Positions 1 to 8,934 of a stretch of 64,000 nucleotides of DNA are shown one piece after another. Numbering within the stretch: the first letter of the stretch is position 1; every line of letters begins with the position of its first letter. A program made the translations under genes and the position numbers. The notes beneath the pieces were generated by a model. It was given only the letters and a program-made list of their open reading frames with translations. It was not told the origin of the DNA and ran no database searches. This stretch comes from Lachnospiraceae bacterium (GTDB taxonomy: Bacteria > Bacillota > Clostridia > Lachnospirales > Lachnospiraceae): assembly GCA_013316825.1 (NCBI GenBank), contig WSLY01000010.1:16034-80033 (forward strand), read 5' to 3'.

Positions 1-90
1 ACATCCTTGCAAACGGCAGAATATACCCGTGACGAATGGAGTTGGAAAGATTCCGAAGCATATGGTACAATGTCCGTAAAAGGTATTTGA
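1..90 (+). CDS. 3' end of an unidentified protein (partial)
   Basis: Frame 1 is open from the first base to a TGA at 88-90 and encodes the last 29 residues of a protein that begins left of the window. The tail is rich in Trp, Glu and Tyr and ends in SVKGI. It is too short to assign to a family. The reading frame is inferred only from its openness, so it could be chance. Nothing resembling a terminator lies between it and the sigma-factor gene. Confidence 0.4.
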   Translation, partial: TSLQTAEYTRDEWSWKDSEAYGTMSVKGI

Positions 91-155
91 CGGCTGTAAA
101 CATCAAATATGCGTGAAGATATGTGGAAATAAAGGCGGACTATCGGAGAAAAGAC

Positions 156-662
156 ATGGGTGCACTGGAGCTTAAGACGGAAGAGATTATAGATAAATAT
201 GCGGATATGGTTTACCGGATAGCGATAAACCAGACGGGAAGCAGGGAGGAAGCGCAGGATATTTTTCAGGAAGTATTTCTGCGTCTGGTTCGCTGCCGTG
301 ACAGAATTTCCGGTGAAGAACATGTAAAGGCATGGCTTATCAGGGTGACGATTAATTGCGCGAAAAAGTATCAGGCAAGCTTTTGGAAGAAAAAGGTTTC
401 TTTGGAAGAGACGGCAAAAGAGGGTCCGGACAAAAAAGCAGAACACTTTTATGAAGCGGTGGAAAATGCCGATTCTTCAGTTTTACAGGCGGTGAAAGAG
501 CTGCCGGAAAAGTACGGCAGCGTAGTGTACTTGTTTTACTATGAGGAGATGAGCATTGCACAGATAGGAAGGATTTTGGGAGAAAAAGAGGCGACGGTGA
601 AATCCCGTCTGTACAGAGCTCGGAGTATACTAAAAATAAGGCTGAAAGGAGAACTGCCATGA
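156..662 (+). CDS. ECF-type RNA polymerase sigma factor
   Basis: An extracytoplasmic-function sigma factor of about 168 residues, the usual family length. Region 2 (about residues 14-75) shows the AQDIFQEVFLRL helix and the KAWLIRVTINCAK segment typical of core-polymerase and -10 recognition. Region 4 (about 115-163) has LPEKYGSVVYLFYYEEMSIAQIG, then ATVKSRLYRAR, a helix-turn-helix for -35 recognition. The frame is open from a GTG at 123, but the ATG at 156 has a well-spaced GGAGA and is preferred. The stop overlaps the next ATG (ATGA at 659-662), so translation is probably coupled to the membrane protein that follows, as in sigma/anti-sigma pairs. The target regulon cannot be read from the sequence. 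Confidence 0.93.
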   Translation: MGALELKTEEIIDKYADMVYRIAINQTGSREEAQDIFQEVFLRLVRCRDRISGEEHVKAWLIRVTINCAKKYQASFWKKKVSLEETAKEGPDKKAEHFYEAVENADSSVLQAVKELPEKYGSVVYLFYYEEMSIAQIGRILGEKEATVKSRLYRARSILKIRLKGELP

Positions 663-1225
663 AACAACAAACAGAGCCGGATGTCGTTTGGAATATGGGT
701 GAATCTTATAAAAAAGAATTAGCGGACATACATGCGCCTGCGGAGTTGATAACGCTTACGAAAGAAAGAGCGGCGGCGGAAGAAAAGAAACAGAAACGCC
801 ATAAGAGATATAGAAGCGTATATCTGCCTGCGGCTGTGGCAGCCGCCGTTTTGTTGCTTGTTTTTTGTTTCCCTATGTGGAACAGGATATCGGAGAAAAA
901 GGGGCAGGAATCGGTGCAGCCTTATCTGGGAAGCACTGAGGAGATGCCAAAGAGTGCGGGGGAGACAGAAAAGTCGGAGGAGGTCATGCTGCTGCAGAAG
1001 AAAACAGTTTTGCCGATGGGATTTTTGAAGGAGGATGCATGGACGGAGGAGCTGGAAGGTACACAAGTAAAATTTGTGCAGGAAGGCGATACCTGCATAG
1101 CGGCATATGCAGAGGAAGACGGATATATGGTAGTCAGCATGAAGACAAAGGATTTGGATGGTTTTAGGGAAGCGGTAAGGCGTCTGCTTCAAAATGGAGG
1201 GAATATATATGAAGATAGAAAATAA
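659..1225 (+). CDS. probable membrane anti-sigma factor
   Basis: A 188-residue single-pass membrane protein. A charged N-terminal cytoplasmic part (about 1-53, ending in a Lys/Arg-rich stretch) is followed by one hydrophobic helix (about 54-73, YLPAAVAAAVLLLVFCFPMW). An extracellular domain of about 115 residues follows. It overlaps the ECF sigma gene by four bases. Topology and position fit an anti-sigma factor that holds the sigma factor at the membrane until a surface signal arrives. I see no classical zinc-binding HxxxCxxC motif, so this role is inferred from context. Its 3' end overlaps the next gene by 17 bases, making a three-gene coupled operon. Confidence 0.7.
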   Translation: MKQQTEPDVVWNMGESYKKELADIHAPAELITLTKERAAAEEKKQKRHKRYRSVYLPAAVAAAVLLLVFCFPMWNRISEKKGQESVQPYLGSTEEMPKSAGETEKSEEVMLLQKKTVLPMGFLKEDAWTEELEGTQVKFVQEGDTCIAAYAEEDGYMVVSMKTKDLDGFREAVRRLLQNGGNIYEDRK

Positions 1226-3806
1226 TTTGTTTTTACTGGTGTTGCAGAAGAAAAAAAGAGGAGGCGCCCTGCTCCCCATTCTGTTGTGTTTTGTGCTTGC
1301 AGCAGGTATTTTTGGCGGCGGTGTACTTGCCGGAAGAGCGGGTATTAAAAACGAGCATACAATAGCGGAGAGTAACGGCGGTGCAGGAGAAACAGACGGA
1401 GCCGGACAGCCTTCCACGGCAGGCGATGCGGCAGACGCAGACAAGGCGGCGGATGATGTGCAGGGCTCGGATCCGGACGGCGGCGAGTTTGGGGAGGAAT
1501 CCTATGTGACAAGCGCCTATCTTGCGGAAATGACGCGGGATAAGTATGAGGGCGGAAAGTCTCCTTACGGTTATGACTATGGTACTGCCATAACAGGTCT
1601 TACAAGGGGGAGTAACATTGTGATTCCCGTTGGGTTTGATGTGGATAAACTGGACATAGAATACTGGACGGAAATCCTGAATCTCTATGCAGATCCGGAG
1701 CTGAAATATGAAGTCGGACCAAGTGCATGGGCTTATGATAAAGAAAATGGCGCCATTGTGCTTTCCCCGACCAATTATCCGGTAGGACAGGTTAGCATAA
1801 GCGGACTTAAGACAGACGTGGTAAGAAAGTATGAGCATGATGACATCAAGTTCTTTCCCAAGGATGCCGGTAAGGACTGGGGAAATCTGGGGACCATGTA
1901 TCTTGCCTCCTACATCGACATGGAGACAGGAGAAAAGCTGGAAACGCCGAAGGTGCAGGTGGTATCACTTGCAGGTGAGCTTTTGGATACACCGGTCCTT
2001 ACCTGCACGTATGCGGATGACGGAAGGGTGCAGTTTTCATGGAACAAGGTGGATGGCGCGGAGGAATATTTTGTCTGCCATATGGACTTCAGCGAAAAAT
2101 ACGGGTACAACGGTACGATGAGCGTATTGGCTGTGACGCCGGATACGGAGTGGATATCGGAAGCGCCGGAGTATGGCTCCGTTATCTTAAACACTACCTT
2201 TTCCAATTATATCGCAGCAGAGGATGACTGGTATGATGCGATTCGCAGGGAAAGCCGGATTGCAGAATACGGGGAGGAACCGTCTGCTGTCTATAAGACG
2301 GAGAGCAGGAGCTTTTTCTATGTGATAGCAGTGAGCCAAAAAGGAACTTCCATGATGAGCAATCCTGTGGATATTCTGGATATGCAGAAAAATATACCGG
2401 TGACAATTGCAAGGAATACATGGAATGCAAACGGCTACAGCAGCATTGGGTATGAAAGGATAGAAGAGGTAATGCCTTACGGCTATGTCACGATGGCGGA
2501 TGGCACGACGGCTATGAAGCTGATAGATTACGATACGGCAAATGCGATGATAGTGGAGGATAGGTACATTTATACGGATGAAAACGGAGCATTTTTGGAG
2601 GGCAGGAATGTCAAAGTATTGAAGATACCTTACCGGATTGAAGGTACTCCGTTTGAGAATGTAGCAGAAGTCGTAGATTATGATGAAAGCAGGCTGGAGG
2701 CGGATTTAAAGTATATTGAAGAAAGAGAAGACATGCTTAGAAAACGTGCCGGAGACGTTGCGCTGAACCGCAATGTGGTGTTTGAAGCGAATGAAAAAGT
2801 TTCCACGAAGATAAGACAGGTTGATGTTGATATTACGGCAAACAGTGCACTTTCCGAATACCTTGCCATGAATATGCTTGCCGGTGTGGAGGTCATAGAT
2901 GTGTCGGCGTTTCCGGAGGCGGCAGACCCCGATATCCTGTCAGATTCCCTTTTGGAAGCATACTATCAGAATCCGCTTATTTTAGGAATAAACGGTTATT
3001 GTACCAATACGGCGGGGACTGCCGTGAAGGTGGTTTATGACGATACGGCAGAGGTGAATGCCAAAAAGCAGAGTGAAATCAAGGAGAAGATTCAGCAGGT
3101 TATTGCACAGATTATCACGCCGGGCATGACGGAACTGGAAAAAGAGCTTGCCATCAACCAATATCTTTGCGATACCTGCGAGTACGACGATGCAGCGCTT
3201 GCCAATGCCGAGCAGCACAATTTCAGGTATGTAGATAACGAATTCAACGATTCCTTTACGGCATATGGCGCGCTTATCAATGGAAAATGTGTTTGTGCAG
3301 GCTATGCAGGAGCTTTTAAAATTCTGGCGGATGCTGCCGGACTGGAATGTGTTGTGGTGACCGGCACGTTGGAAGGCAATCTGGCACATGCATGGAATAA
3401 GGTGAGAATCGACGGGGAATGGGAGATTCTGGACGTCACGAACAATGACAATGAGTTTTTATCCAATGCGCTTTTGAATCTGCCTGATGAGGCAGGAAGA
3501 CGTACCCTGACGGAGAACAGTGATTATGTGCTGGACAGCTGCATGAGAAATTACGCGGCTGACAATGGACGCAGGGAGTATTACCGCTTAAACGGTATGT
3601 ATTATGGCTATGGCGAAATCGGTGAGAAGCTTGCCGAACTGCTTAACGAAGAAGGGACGGCGCTTTTGCGCACGGAATACGGTCTGGATGACGAAACATT
3701 TTCCAGAATCGGGCAGGATGTTTACGCTGCGCTTGAAGGCGACAAAAAATTGTATGGGTATTACTGGATGGGAGTTATCTATCTGACAACAAAAGAACCG
3801 GATTAA
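1209..3806 (+). CDS. membrane-anchored transglutaminase-like protein
   Basis: An 865-residue extracytoplasmic protein. The N-terminus has a hydrophobic anchor (about residues 20-40, ALLPILLCFVLAAGIFGGG), then a Gly/Ala/Asp-rich linker. The middle holds probable fibronectin-like or unknown segments. The C-terminal third carries a transglutaminase-like cysteine protease fold with a visible triad: Cys696 in KCVCAGYAG, His727 in AHAWNK and Asp742 in LDVTNND. Such domains cleave or modify surface proteins or peptidoglycan-linked peptides; the substrate is unknown. The start is the ATG at 1209, which has GGAGGG seven bases upstream, not the in-frame ATG at 1194. It is coupled to the sigma/anti-sigma pair and may be its effector or sensor. 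Confidence 0.82.
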   Translation: MKIENNLFLLVLQKKKRGGALLPILLCFVLAAGIFGGGVLAGRAGIKNEHTIAESNGGAGETDGAGQPSTAGDAADADKAADDVQGSDPDGGEFGEESYVTSAYLAEMTRDKYEGGKSPYGYDYGTAITGLTRGSNIVIPVGFDVDKLDIEYWTEILNLYADPELKYEVGPSAWAYDKENGAIVLSPTNYPVGQVSISGLKTDVVRKYEHDDIKFFPKDAGKDWGNLGTMYLASYIDMETGEKLETPKVQVVSLAGELLDTPVLTCTYADDGRVQFSWNKVDGAEEYFVCHMDFSEKYGYNGTMSVLAVTPDTEWISEAPEYGSVILNTTFSNYIAAEDDWYDAIRRESRIAEYGEEPSAVYKTESRSFFYVIAVSQKGTSMMSNPVDILDMQKNIPVTIARNTWNANGYSSIGYERIEEVMPYGYVTMADGTTAMKLIDYDTANAMIVEDRYIYTDENGAFLEGRNVKVLKIPYRIEGTPFENVAEVVDYDESRLEADLKYIEEREDMLRKRAGDVALNRNVVFEANEKVSTKIRQVDVDITANSALSEYLAMNMLAGVEVIDVSAFPEAADPDILSDSLLEAYYQNPLILGINGYCTNTAGTAVKVVYDDTAEVNAKKQSEIKEKIQQVIAQIITPGMTELEKELAINQYLCDTCEYDDAALANAEQHNFRYVDNEFNDSFTAYGALINGKCVCAGYAGAFKILADAAGLECVVVTGTLEGNLAHAWNKVRIDGEWEILDVTNNDNEFLSNALLNLPDEAGRRTLTENSDYVLDSCMRNYAADNGRREYYRLNGMYYGYGEIGEKLAELLNEEGTALLRTEYGLDDETFSRIGQDVYAALEGDKKLYGYYWMGVIYLTTKEPD

Positions 3807-3815
3807 ATCCGGTTC
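3788..3815 (-). terminator. rho-independent terminator of the minus-strand small gene
   Basis: A perfect 10-bp inverted repeat (GAACCGGATT / AATCCGGTTC, 3795-3815, one-base centre) is followed on the minus strand by TTTTGTTG. It overlaps the last codons of the + strand transglutaminase gene, so it may also affect that transcript. Confidence 0.6.
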
Positions 3816-4095
3816 AGCGGTAGAAAAAGGGCTGGCTGCCGTTTTCGTTCAGCTCATCCCTGAACTCTTCCCGCATTTTACTGTCGGTCAGGCAGGCGGC
3901 TTCGCTCTGCAAATCCATGTAACGGATAAAAATATCTTCGAGAGAAGAGCCCTGCTCGCCGGCAATTTCCTGCAGGACGGGCTTCAGCTTTTCGAGCTGA
4001 GCGCCCACCTGCACTTTTTGCGGGTCAATGTCGGCAAGGGCTTCCTCAGCGTATTTGTTGATACGAGCAAGCATTTTTCTGTCTTCTGCTGTCAC
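3814..4095 (-). CDS. small hypothetical protein
   Basis: A soluble, acidic, helix-rich protein of 93 residues that I do not recognise. The preferred start is the GTG at 4095, preceded by AAGGAG with seven-base spacing; an in-frame ATG at 4128 has no good site. The sequence is rich in Glu, Leu and Lys and looks like a short helical bundle, with no cysteine pairs or membrane helix (residues such as KMLARINKYAEEAL and LEKLKPVLQEIAGEQ form amphipathic helices). It is transcribed alone, convergent with the transglutaminase gene and divergent from the DUF1015 gene. No function is proposed. Confidence 0.65.
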   Translation of the reverse strand: MTAEDRKMLARINKYAEEALADIDPQKVQVGAQLEKLKPVLQEIAGEQGSSLEDIFIRYMDLQSEAACLTDSKMREEFRDELNENGSQPFFYR

Positions 4096-4164
4096 AATAC
4101 CACTCCTTTCCTCGGTTATTGCCACCAAAAATATCAGATTCTTCGATATTTTATCACCATTTGC

Positions 4165-4193
4165 TTGTGATGTATAGCAATTTTTGTTAAAAT
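4165..4193 (+). promoter_or_regulatory. sigma-A type promoter for DUF1015-glgB
   Basis: TTGTGA (4165-4170) and TAAAAT (4188-4193) are separated by 17 bases. The -10 box overlaps an in-frame ATG at 4192, which argues that translation of the DUF1015 gene starts further down at 4228. Confidence 0.5.
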
Positions 4194-4227
4194 GAAATTA
4201 AAATCACAGGAAAAGAGGAAATATGGT

Positions 4228-5499
4228 ATGGCGGATATCAGACCCTTTCGTGCAATCAGACCGGCAAAAGGCTTGGAAAGCAGTATAGCGGCGCTTCCGT
4301 ATGATGTGTACAGCCGTAAGGAAGCGAAGGAAGCGGTGGCGGACGCGCCTTATTCTTTTCTGCGGATAGACCGCGCAGAAACACAGCTTTCCGATGAGGT
4401 GGACACTTATGACGAGCGTGTATACCAGAAAGCGAAGGAGCTGTTTTATGGACAGATAGCGGGAGGAGAGTTTGTTACGGAGAAAAAGCCCTGCTTTTAC
4501 TTGTACGAGCTTGTGATGGATGGCAGGAGCCAGACAGGAATCGTTGGCTGTGCCTCCATAGATGACTACATGGAAAATGTGATTAAGAAGCATGAAAATA
4601 CCAGAGCAGAAAAAGAGGAAGACCGTATCCGGCATGTGGACGTGCTGGATGCGCAGACAGGACCTATTTTCTTAGCCTACCGCAAGAAGGAAGAGCTGAG
4701 CACAGTCGTGGAAGCATATAAGAGGGGGAGGCCTCTGTATGATTTTGTCTCGGAGGATGCAATCCGCCACAGGGTGTTTTGTATCGACAAAGAGGAAGAT
4801 ATAGAAAAAATAGAGGCAGCGTTTCGGGATATGCAGCAGATTTATATTGCGGATGGGCATCACAGGTGCGCTTCCGCCGTAAAGGTGGGATTGAAGCGCA
4901 GGGCAGAGCATCCCGCATACACGGGAAAAGAGGAATTCAATTATTTTCTTTCCGTGCTGTTTTCAGACAGCGAGCTGATGATTATGGATTATAACAGGGT
5001 AGTGAAAGACCTGAACGGACTTACCAAGGAGCAGTTTCTGGAAAGGCTTTCGACTTGCTTTATTGTAGAAGAAAGGGGCAGCGAGCCTGTCAGACCAAAG
5101 AAAAAAGGACAGATAGGCATGTACCTTGCAGAAGAGTGGTATTTGCTTACGGCAAAAGAAAGTGTAAGAAGTGCAGATGTGGTAAAAAATCTGGATGTGT
5201 CCGTATTGCAGGACTATGTGCTGGCTCCCATATTGGGGATATGCGACCCGAAAACGGATAAGAGAATAGACTTTGTGGGAGGCATTCGGGGGCTGGAAGG
5301 GCTGGAAAAGAGAGTGCATACAGATATGGCGGCGGCGTTTTCCCTGTATCCGACTTCCATTGAAGAGCTGTTTGCCGTGGCGGATGCCGGATTATTGATG
5401 CCGCCAAAATCCACATGGTTTGAGCCTAAGCTAAGGAGCGGGCTGTTTATCCACAGTCTGAAGCAGATTGAAGAAGTGCAGCGGGAGGAAGCAAGATGA
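4228..5499 (+). CDS. DUF1015 family protein
   Basis: A 423-residue cytoplasmic protein of the DUF1015 family, recognised from the N-terminal ADIRPFRAIRP start, the PYDVYSRKEAKE segment, the KKHENTRAEKEEDRIRH motif and the YIADGHHRCASA signature (about residues 206-217). The biochemical function is unknown; the conserved His-rich signature suggests ligand binding or an enzyme. The start at 4228 has a GAGGAAA site and follows a promoter. It shares a four-base ATGA overlap with glgB, so the two are probably translationally coupled. That pairing may link it to carbon storage, but this is only context. Confidence 0.88.
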   Translation: MADIRPFRAIRPAKGLESSIAALPYDVYSRKEAKEAVADAPYSFLRIDRAETQLSDEVDTYDERVYQKAKELFYGQIAGGEFVTEKKPCFYLYELVMDGRSQTGIVGCASIDDYMENVIKKHENTRAEKEEDRIRHVDVLDAQTGPIFLAYRKKEELSTVVEAYKRGRPLYDFVSEDAIRHRVFCIDKEEDIEKIEAAFRDMQQIYIADGHHRCASAVKVGLKRRAEHPAYTGKEEFNYFLSVLFSDSELMIMDYNRVVKDLNGLTKEQFLERLSTCFIVEERGSEPVRPKKKGQIGMYLAEEWYLLTAKESVRSADVVKNLDVSVLQDYVLAPILGICDPKTDKRIDFVGGIRGLEGLEKRVHTDMAAAFSLYPTSIEELFAVADAGLLMPPKSTWFEPKLRSGLFIHSLKQIEEVQREEAR

Positions 5500-7784
5500 C
5501 GAATAAATTATATAAATTGATGAACTGGCCGGCGATTGAAGAAATCATATATTCAGAAGCCTCAAATCCACATGCCCTGTTAGGACCCCATACGGTAGGG
5601 AACAATACCTTGTTTCAGGCATTTTTCCCGGGGGCGCAGAGGGTGCAGATACAGTTCGTTGAAAATATGACGGAGAAGGATATGGAAATGGCGGACGAAG
5701 ACGGCTTTTTTGCCTTGCTTGTGTCCGGCAAAAAGACGGGCGGATACCGTTACATTGTTACCATGCCTGACGGCAATGTGGAAATTCGTCAGGATGCATA
5801 CCGGCATAAGCCGTTGATTACGCCGGAGGATGAAGAAGCATTTGCCCATGGCGTGCATTATACTATCTATGAAAAGCTGGGCGCGCATCCTATGACGCTT
5901 TCCGGCGAGGAGGGAGTGTATTTTGCAGTCTGGGCGCCGGGTGCGGTCAGGGTCAGTACGGTTGGCGATTTTAATCACTGGGACGGAAGAATGCATCAGA
6001 TGCGCAGGCTTCCATCCGGTATCTTTGAAATTTTTATTCCGGATGCAAAAGCAGGCGATAACTACAAATATGAATTAAAACTGAAAGGCGGGCTTACTTA
6101 CCTGAAAGCGGACCCCTATGGCAATGCAGCGCAGCTAAGACCGGAAACGGCTTCTGTGGTTGCTGATTTACGGGCATTTACATGGGAGGATGAAGGGTGG
6201 CTGAAAGCGAGAAAAAGCTGTCAGAAGCCAGAGGCGCCTATGAGTGTTTATGAGCTTTATCTGGGCAGTTTTACGGAGCCGTCCGAAGACAGCGAATATG
6301 CCAACTACAGGGAAATTGCCCCAAAGGTGATTGCATATGTAAAAGATATGGGATACACCCATGTGGAGCTTATGCCTGTGATGGAGCATCCCTTTGACGG
6401 CTCATGGGGTTATCAGGTTATCGGGTACTATGCGCCTACGGCGAGGTATGGCAGCCCTGCGGACTTTATGTATTTTGTCAATGCGCTTCATAAAGCGGGA
6501 ATCGGCGTGATTTTGGACTGGGTGCCTGCGCACTTCCCAAGGGATACCTATGGTTTGTCTAATTTTGACGGCACCTGCCTGTATGAGCATTTTGATCCAA
6601 GGCAGGGTGCACATCCCCACTGGGGTACGCTGATTTACAATTACGGACGTGCGGAGGTAAAGAACTATCTAATTGCCAATGCTTTATTCTGGGTGGAGAA
6701 ATTCCATGCGGACGGGCTTCGTATGGATGCAGTGGCATCCATGCTTTATCTGGACTATGGCAAAAATGATGGGGAGTGGGTTGCCAACATTTACGGCGGC
6801 AATGAAAATCTGGAAGCGATTGAGTTTATAAAACATGTGAATTCCATTTTAAAGAAGCGGAATCCCGGCGTGCTGAGCATTGCAGAAGAGAGTACGGCGT
6901 GGCCCATGATTACCGGAGAGCTGGATAAAGGCGGGCTTGGTTTCGACATCAAATGGAATATGGGCTGGATGAACGACTATCTGCGCTATATCCGCTTTGA
7001 CCCTTATTTTAGAAGTCATCATCACAGCGAATTGACTTTTAGTATGATTTATACCTACAGTGAAAACTTTATGCTGGTGTTCTCTCATGACGAGGTGGTA
7101 CACGGCAAGGCTTCCATGATTGGTAAAATGCCGGGCGATACAGAACAAAAGTTTGCAGGGCTGCGTTTAAGCTATGCATATATGATGACGCATCCGGGTA
7201 AAAAGCTTTTGTTTATGGGGCAGGACATTGCGGAGTTTGACGAGTGGAACGAAAGCAGACAGGTGGAATGGGAGCTGCTGCAATATCCGGCGCATAAAGG
7301 CGTCAGAGAGCTTGTAAAAGAATTGAACCACCTTTACAGGACGCAGCCGGCGCTGTATGAGCTGGACAACCGCCCTGACGGATTCGAGTGGCTCAACTGT
7401 ATCGCAGCCAATGAGTGTTATCTGACATTCCTGCGAAAAGGCAGGAAACGTGAGAATGCGCTTTTGGTGGCGGCGAATTTTTCCGGTGCGGCAATGAAGC
7501 TGCAGGTTGGAGTGCCTTATGCCGGCAGCTACAAAGAAATCCTGAATACGGATGCCGTAAAGTTTGGCGGAACCGGCGTGGTAAACGGTCGTGCAAAAAA
7601 GGCGGCGGCAAAGGAATGGGACGACAAACCTTACTCTATCAATATCAATCTGGCGCCTTTGTCGGTGAGCATATTATCCTATATACCGGAGGCCGGCGGC
7701 GAGACAAAGAAGAAACCGGATGGGAAAACGGGGACGTCTTCGGCAAAGCAGGGCAGAAAAAAGAAGGAAGCAGCAAAGGCATAA
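5496..7784 (+). CDS. glgB: 1,4-alpha-glucan (glycogen) branching enzyme
   Basis: Forms alpha-1,6 branches in glycogen by moving short 1,4-glucan chains. The 762-residue protein has an N-terminal CBM48-like region with YFAVWAPGAVRVSTVGDFNHWDG (split over about residues 140-165), the GH13 barrel and a C-terminal beta domain. The catalytic residues are visible: nucleophile Asp411 (GLRMDAV), acid/base Glu464 (AEESTAWP) and Asp532 (FSHDEVVHGK), each offset by six from the E. coli enzyme. The last 30 residues are a Lys/Ala-rich tail not typical of the family. No other glg genes are adjacent. It overlaps the DUF1015 gene by four bases. Confidence 0.96.
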   Translation: MTNKLYKLMNWPAIEEIIYSEASNPHALLGPHTVGNNTLFQAFFPGAQRVQIQFVENMTEKDMEMADEDGFFALLVSGKKTGGYRYIVTMPDGNVEIRQDAYRHKPLITPEDEEAFAHGVHYTIYEKLGAHPMTLSGEEGVYFAVWAPGAVRVSTVGDFNHWDGRMHQMRRLPSGIFEIFIPDAKAGDNYKYELKLKGGLTYLKADPYGNAAQLRPETASVVADLRAFTWEDEGWLKARKSCQKPEAPMSVYELYLGSFTEPSEDSEYANYREIAPKVIAYVKDMGYTHVELMPVMEHPFDGSWGYQVIGYYAPTARYGSPADFMYFVNALHKAGIGVILDWVPAHFPRDTYGLSNFDGTCLYEHFDPRQGAHPHWGTLIYNYGRAEVKNYLIANALFWVEKFHADGLRMDAVASMLYLDYGKNDGEWVANIYGGNENLEAIEFIKHVNSILKKRNPGVLSIAEESTAWPMITGELDKGGLGFDIKWNMGWMNDYLRYIRFDPYFRSHHHSELTFSMIYTYSENFMLVFSHDEVVHGKASMIGKMPGDTEQKFAGLRLSYAYMMTHPGKKLLFMGQDIAEFDEWNESRQVEWELLQYPAHKGVRELVKELNHLYRTQPALYELDNRPDGFEWLNCIAANECYLTFLRKGRKRENALLVAANFSGAAMKLQVGVPYAGSYKEILNTDAVKFGGTGVVNGRAKKAAAKEWDDKPYSININLAPLSVSILSYIPEAGGETKKKPDGKTGTSSAKQGRKKKEAAKA

Positions 7785-7855
7785 GCAGATCGAAAGCTAA
7801 GGGATAAAAAAGAGGAAAGAGCAGCAATATGCCTGCGATAGGCAGAGGAGGCATT

Positions 7856-8668
7856 ATGGAAGAGTTTCTGCAAGGGCTGCCGGAAAAGGCATTGAATCTG
7901 GGAATCAGGATTCTTTTGTCGGCAGTGGTGTTTTTTATCGGCATACAGGTTATCAAGCTTTTCCGCCGCTTTTTAAAAAAGTCGCTGCAGCGTGCAAAAG
8001 CGGATGTGGGTGTGATTCAGTTTCTGGATTCCCTGTTAAAAGCAGTTTTGTATGTGGTTTTGATTTTTACGATAGCATCAGGCTTTGGCGTGGATGCAGC
8101 CAGCATTGTGGCATTGCTGGGCTCAGCCGGTGTAGCGGTGGGGCTTGCCATTCAGGGGAGTCTGTCCAATTTTGCGGGAGGCGTTCTGATTCTTTTGCTA
8201 AAGCCTTTCAAGGTGGGTGATTACATTAAAGAAGACAGCAATGGAAATGAAGGAACGGTTGTAGAAATACAGCTTTTTTATACAAAACTTGCCACGCCGG
8301 ATAACCGTATTATCGTACTGCCAAACGGCACGCTGGCAAATACCAGTATGACAAACGTAACGGAGGCGGCGGTCAGGAGACTGGATATTTATGTGGGAAT
8401 TGCCTATGATTCCTCCATAAAGCAGGCGAGAGAGGTGCTCATTGCTATGCTGCAGGCGGATGAAACCACATTGAAGGATAAAGAGCTGCGCGTGTTTGTG
8501 GACGAGCTCGCCGAATCTTGTATCAGGCTGGATATTCGCTGCTGGGTGAACAAAGAGGATTACTGGGAGACCAAATGGAGACTGACTGAGGAGACGAAAT
8601 ATGCGCTCGATGCGGCGGGAATTGTCATTCCTTTTCCGCAGTTGGATGTTCATCAGAAGCTTTCTTGA
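7856..8668 (+). CDS. MscS-family small-conductance mechanosensitive channel
   Basis: A 270-residue inner-membrane channel that opens under membrane tension to release solutes during hypo-osmotic shock. It has N-terminal membrane helices (about 18-35 and 60-83). The Gly/Ala-rich pore helix follows (ASIVALLGSAGVAVGLAIQGSLSNFAGG split over about 85-112), then the beta domain with FKVGDYI and VVEIQLFYTKL and a C-terminal alpha/beta domain. The length matches compact MscS proteins. The ATG at 7856 has GAGGAGG six bases upstream and is preferred over the ATG at 7829. It follows glgB by 71 bases and may be in the same transcript. Confidence 0.92.
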   Translation: MEEFLQGLPEKALNLGIRILLSAVVFFIGIQVIKLFRRFLKKSLQRAKADVGVIQFLDSLLKAVLYVVLIFTIASGFGVDAASIVALLGSAGVAVGLAIQGSLSNFAGGVLILLLKPFKVGDYIKEDSNGNEGTVVEIQLFYTKLATPDNRIIVLPNGTLANTSMTNVTEAAVRRLDIYVGIAYDSSIKQAREVLIAMLQADETTLKDKELRVFVDELAESCIRLDIRCWVNKEDYWETKWRLTEETKYALDAAGIVIPFPQLDVHQKLS

Positions 8669-8686
8669 ATATTTTAAAAAAAATAG

Positions 8687-8715
8687 TTGCATTTTCGGGG
8701 GTTACCGATTATAAT
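8687..8715 (+). promoter_or_regulatory. promoter of the tRNA-Thr gene
   Basis: TTGCAT (8687-8692), a 17-base spacer and a perfect TATAAT (8710-8715) lie about 30 bases upstream of the tRNA, consistent with a strong stable-RNA promoter. Confidence 0.8.
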
Positions 8716-8745
8716 AATAAATGTTGTGGCTGGTACTAGTCACGT

Positions 8746-8818
8746 GCTGAAATAGCTCAGTTGGTAGAGCACTTCACTCGTAATGAAGGGGTCGAGGGTT
8801 CAAGTCCCTTTTTCAGCT
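8746..8818 (+). tRNA. tRNA-Thr (anticodon CGT)
   Basis: A 73-base cloverleaf without encoded CCA. The acceptor arms are GCTGAAA/TTTCAGC with discriminator T. The D arm is GCTC...GAGC, and the anticodon stem CTTCA/TGAAG encloses loop CTCGTAA, giving anticodon CGT. The T arm is GAGGG/CCCTT with loop TTCAAGT. This isoacceptor reads ACG threonine codons. It stands alone between a strong promoter and a terminator. Confidence 0.95.
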
Positions 8819-8830
8819 CTTTCTTATTTC

Positions 8831-8868
8831 CCCGAAAACCGTAAGCGCGGTGTTCGGGTTTTTTATTT
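8831..8868 (+). terminator. rho-independent terminator after tRNA-Thr
   Basis: An imperfect stem with arms CCCGAAAACCG and CGGTGTTCGGG around a six-base loop is followed by a run of six T, 12 bases after the tRNA. Confidence 0.8.
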
Positions 8869-8934
8869 TAATATACGCTGACTGTATGTGGTATATTTTA
8901 GGCAAATAAGAAAATGTGGATAGGAGGGAAAAGA

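Noticed and set aside
719..1444. Long minus-strand frame opposite the anti-sigma and transglutaminase genes
   Set aside because: Shadow frame with Cys/Leu/Arg-rich composition and no start signals, opposite two coupled, well-formed genes.
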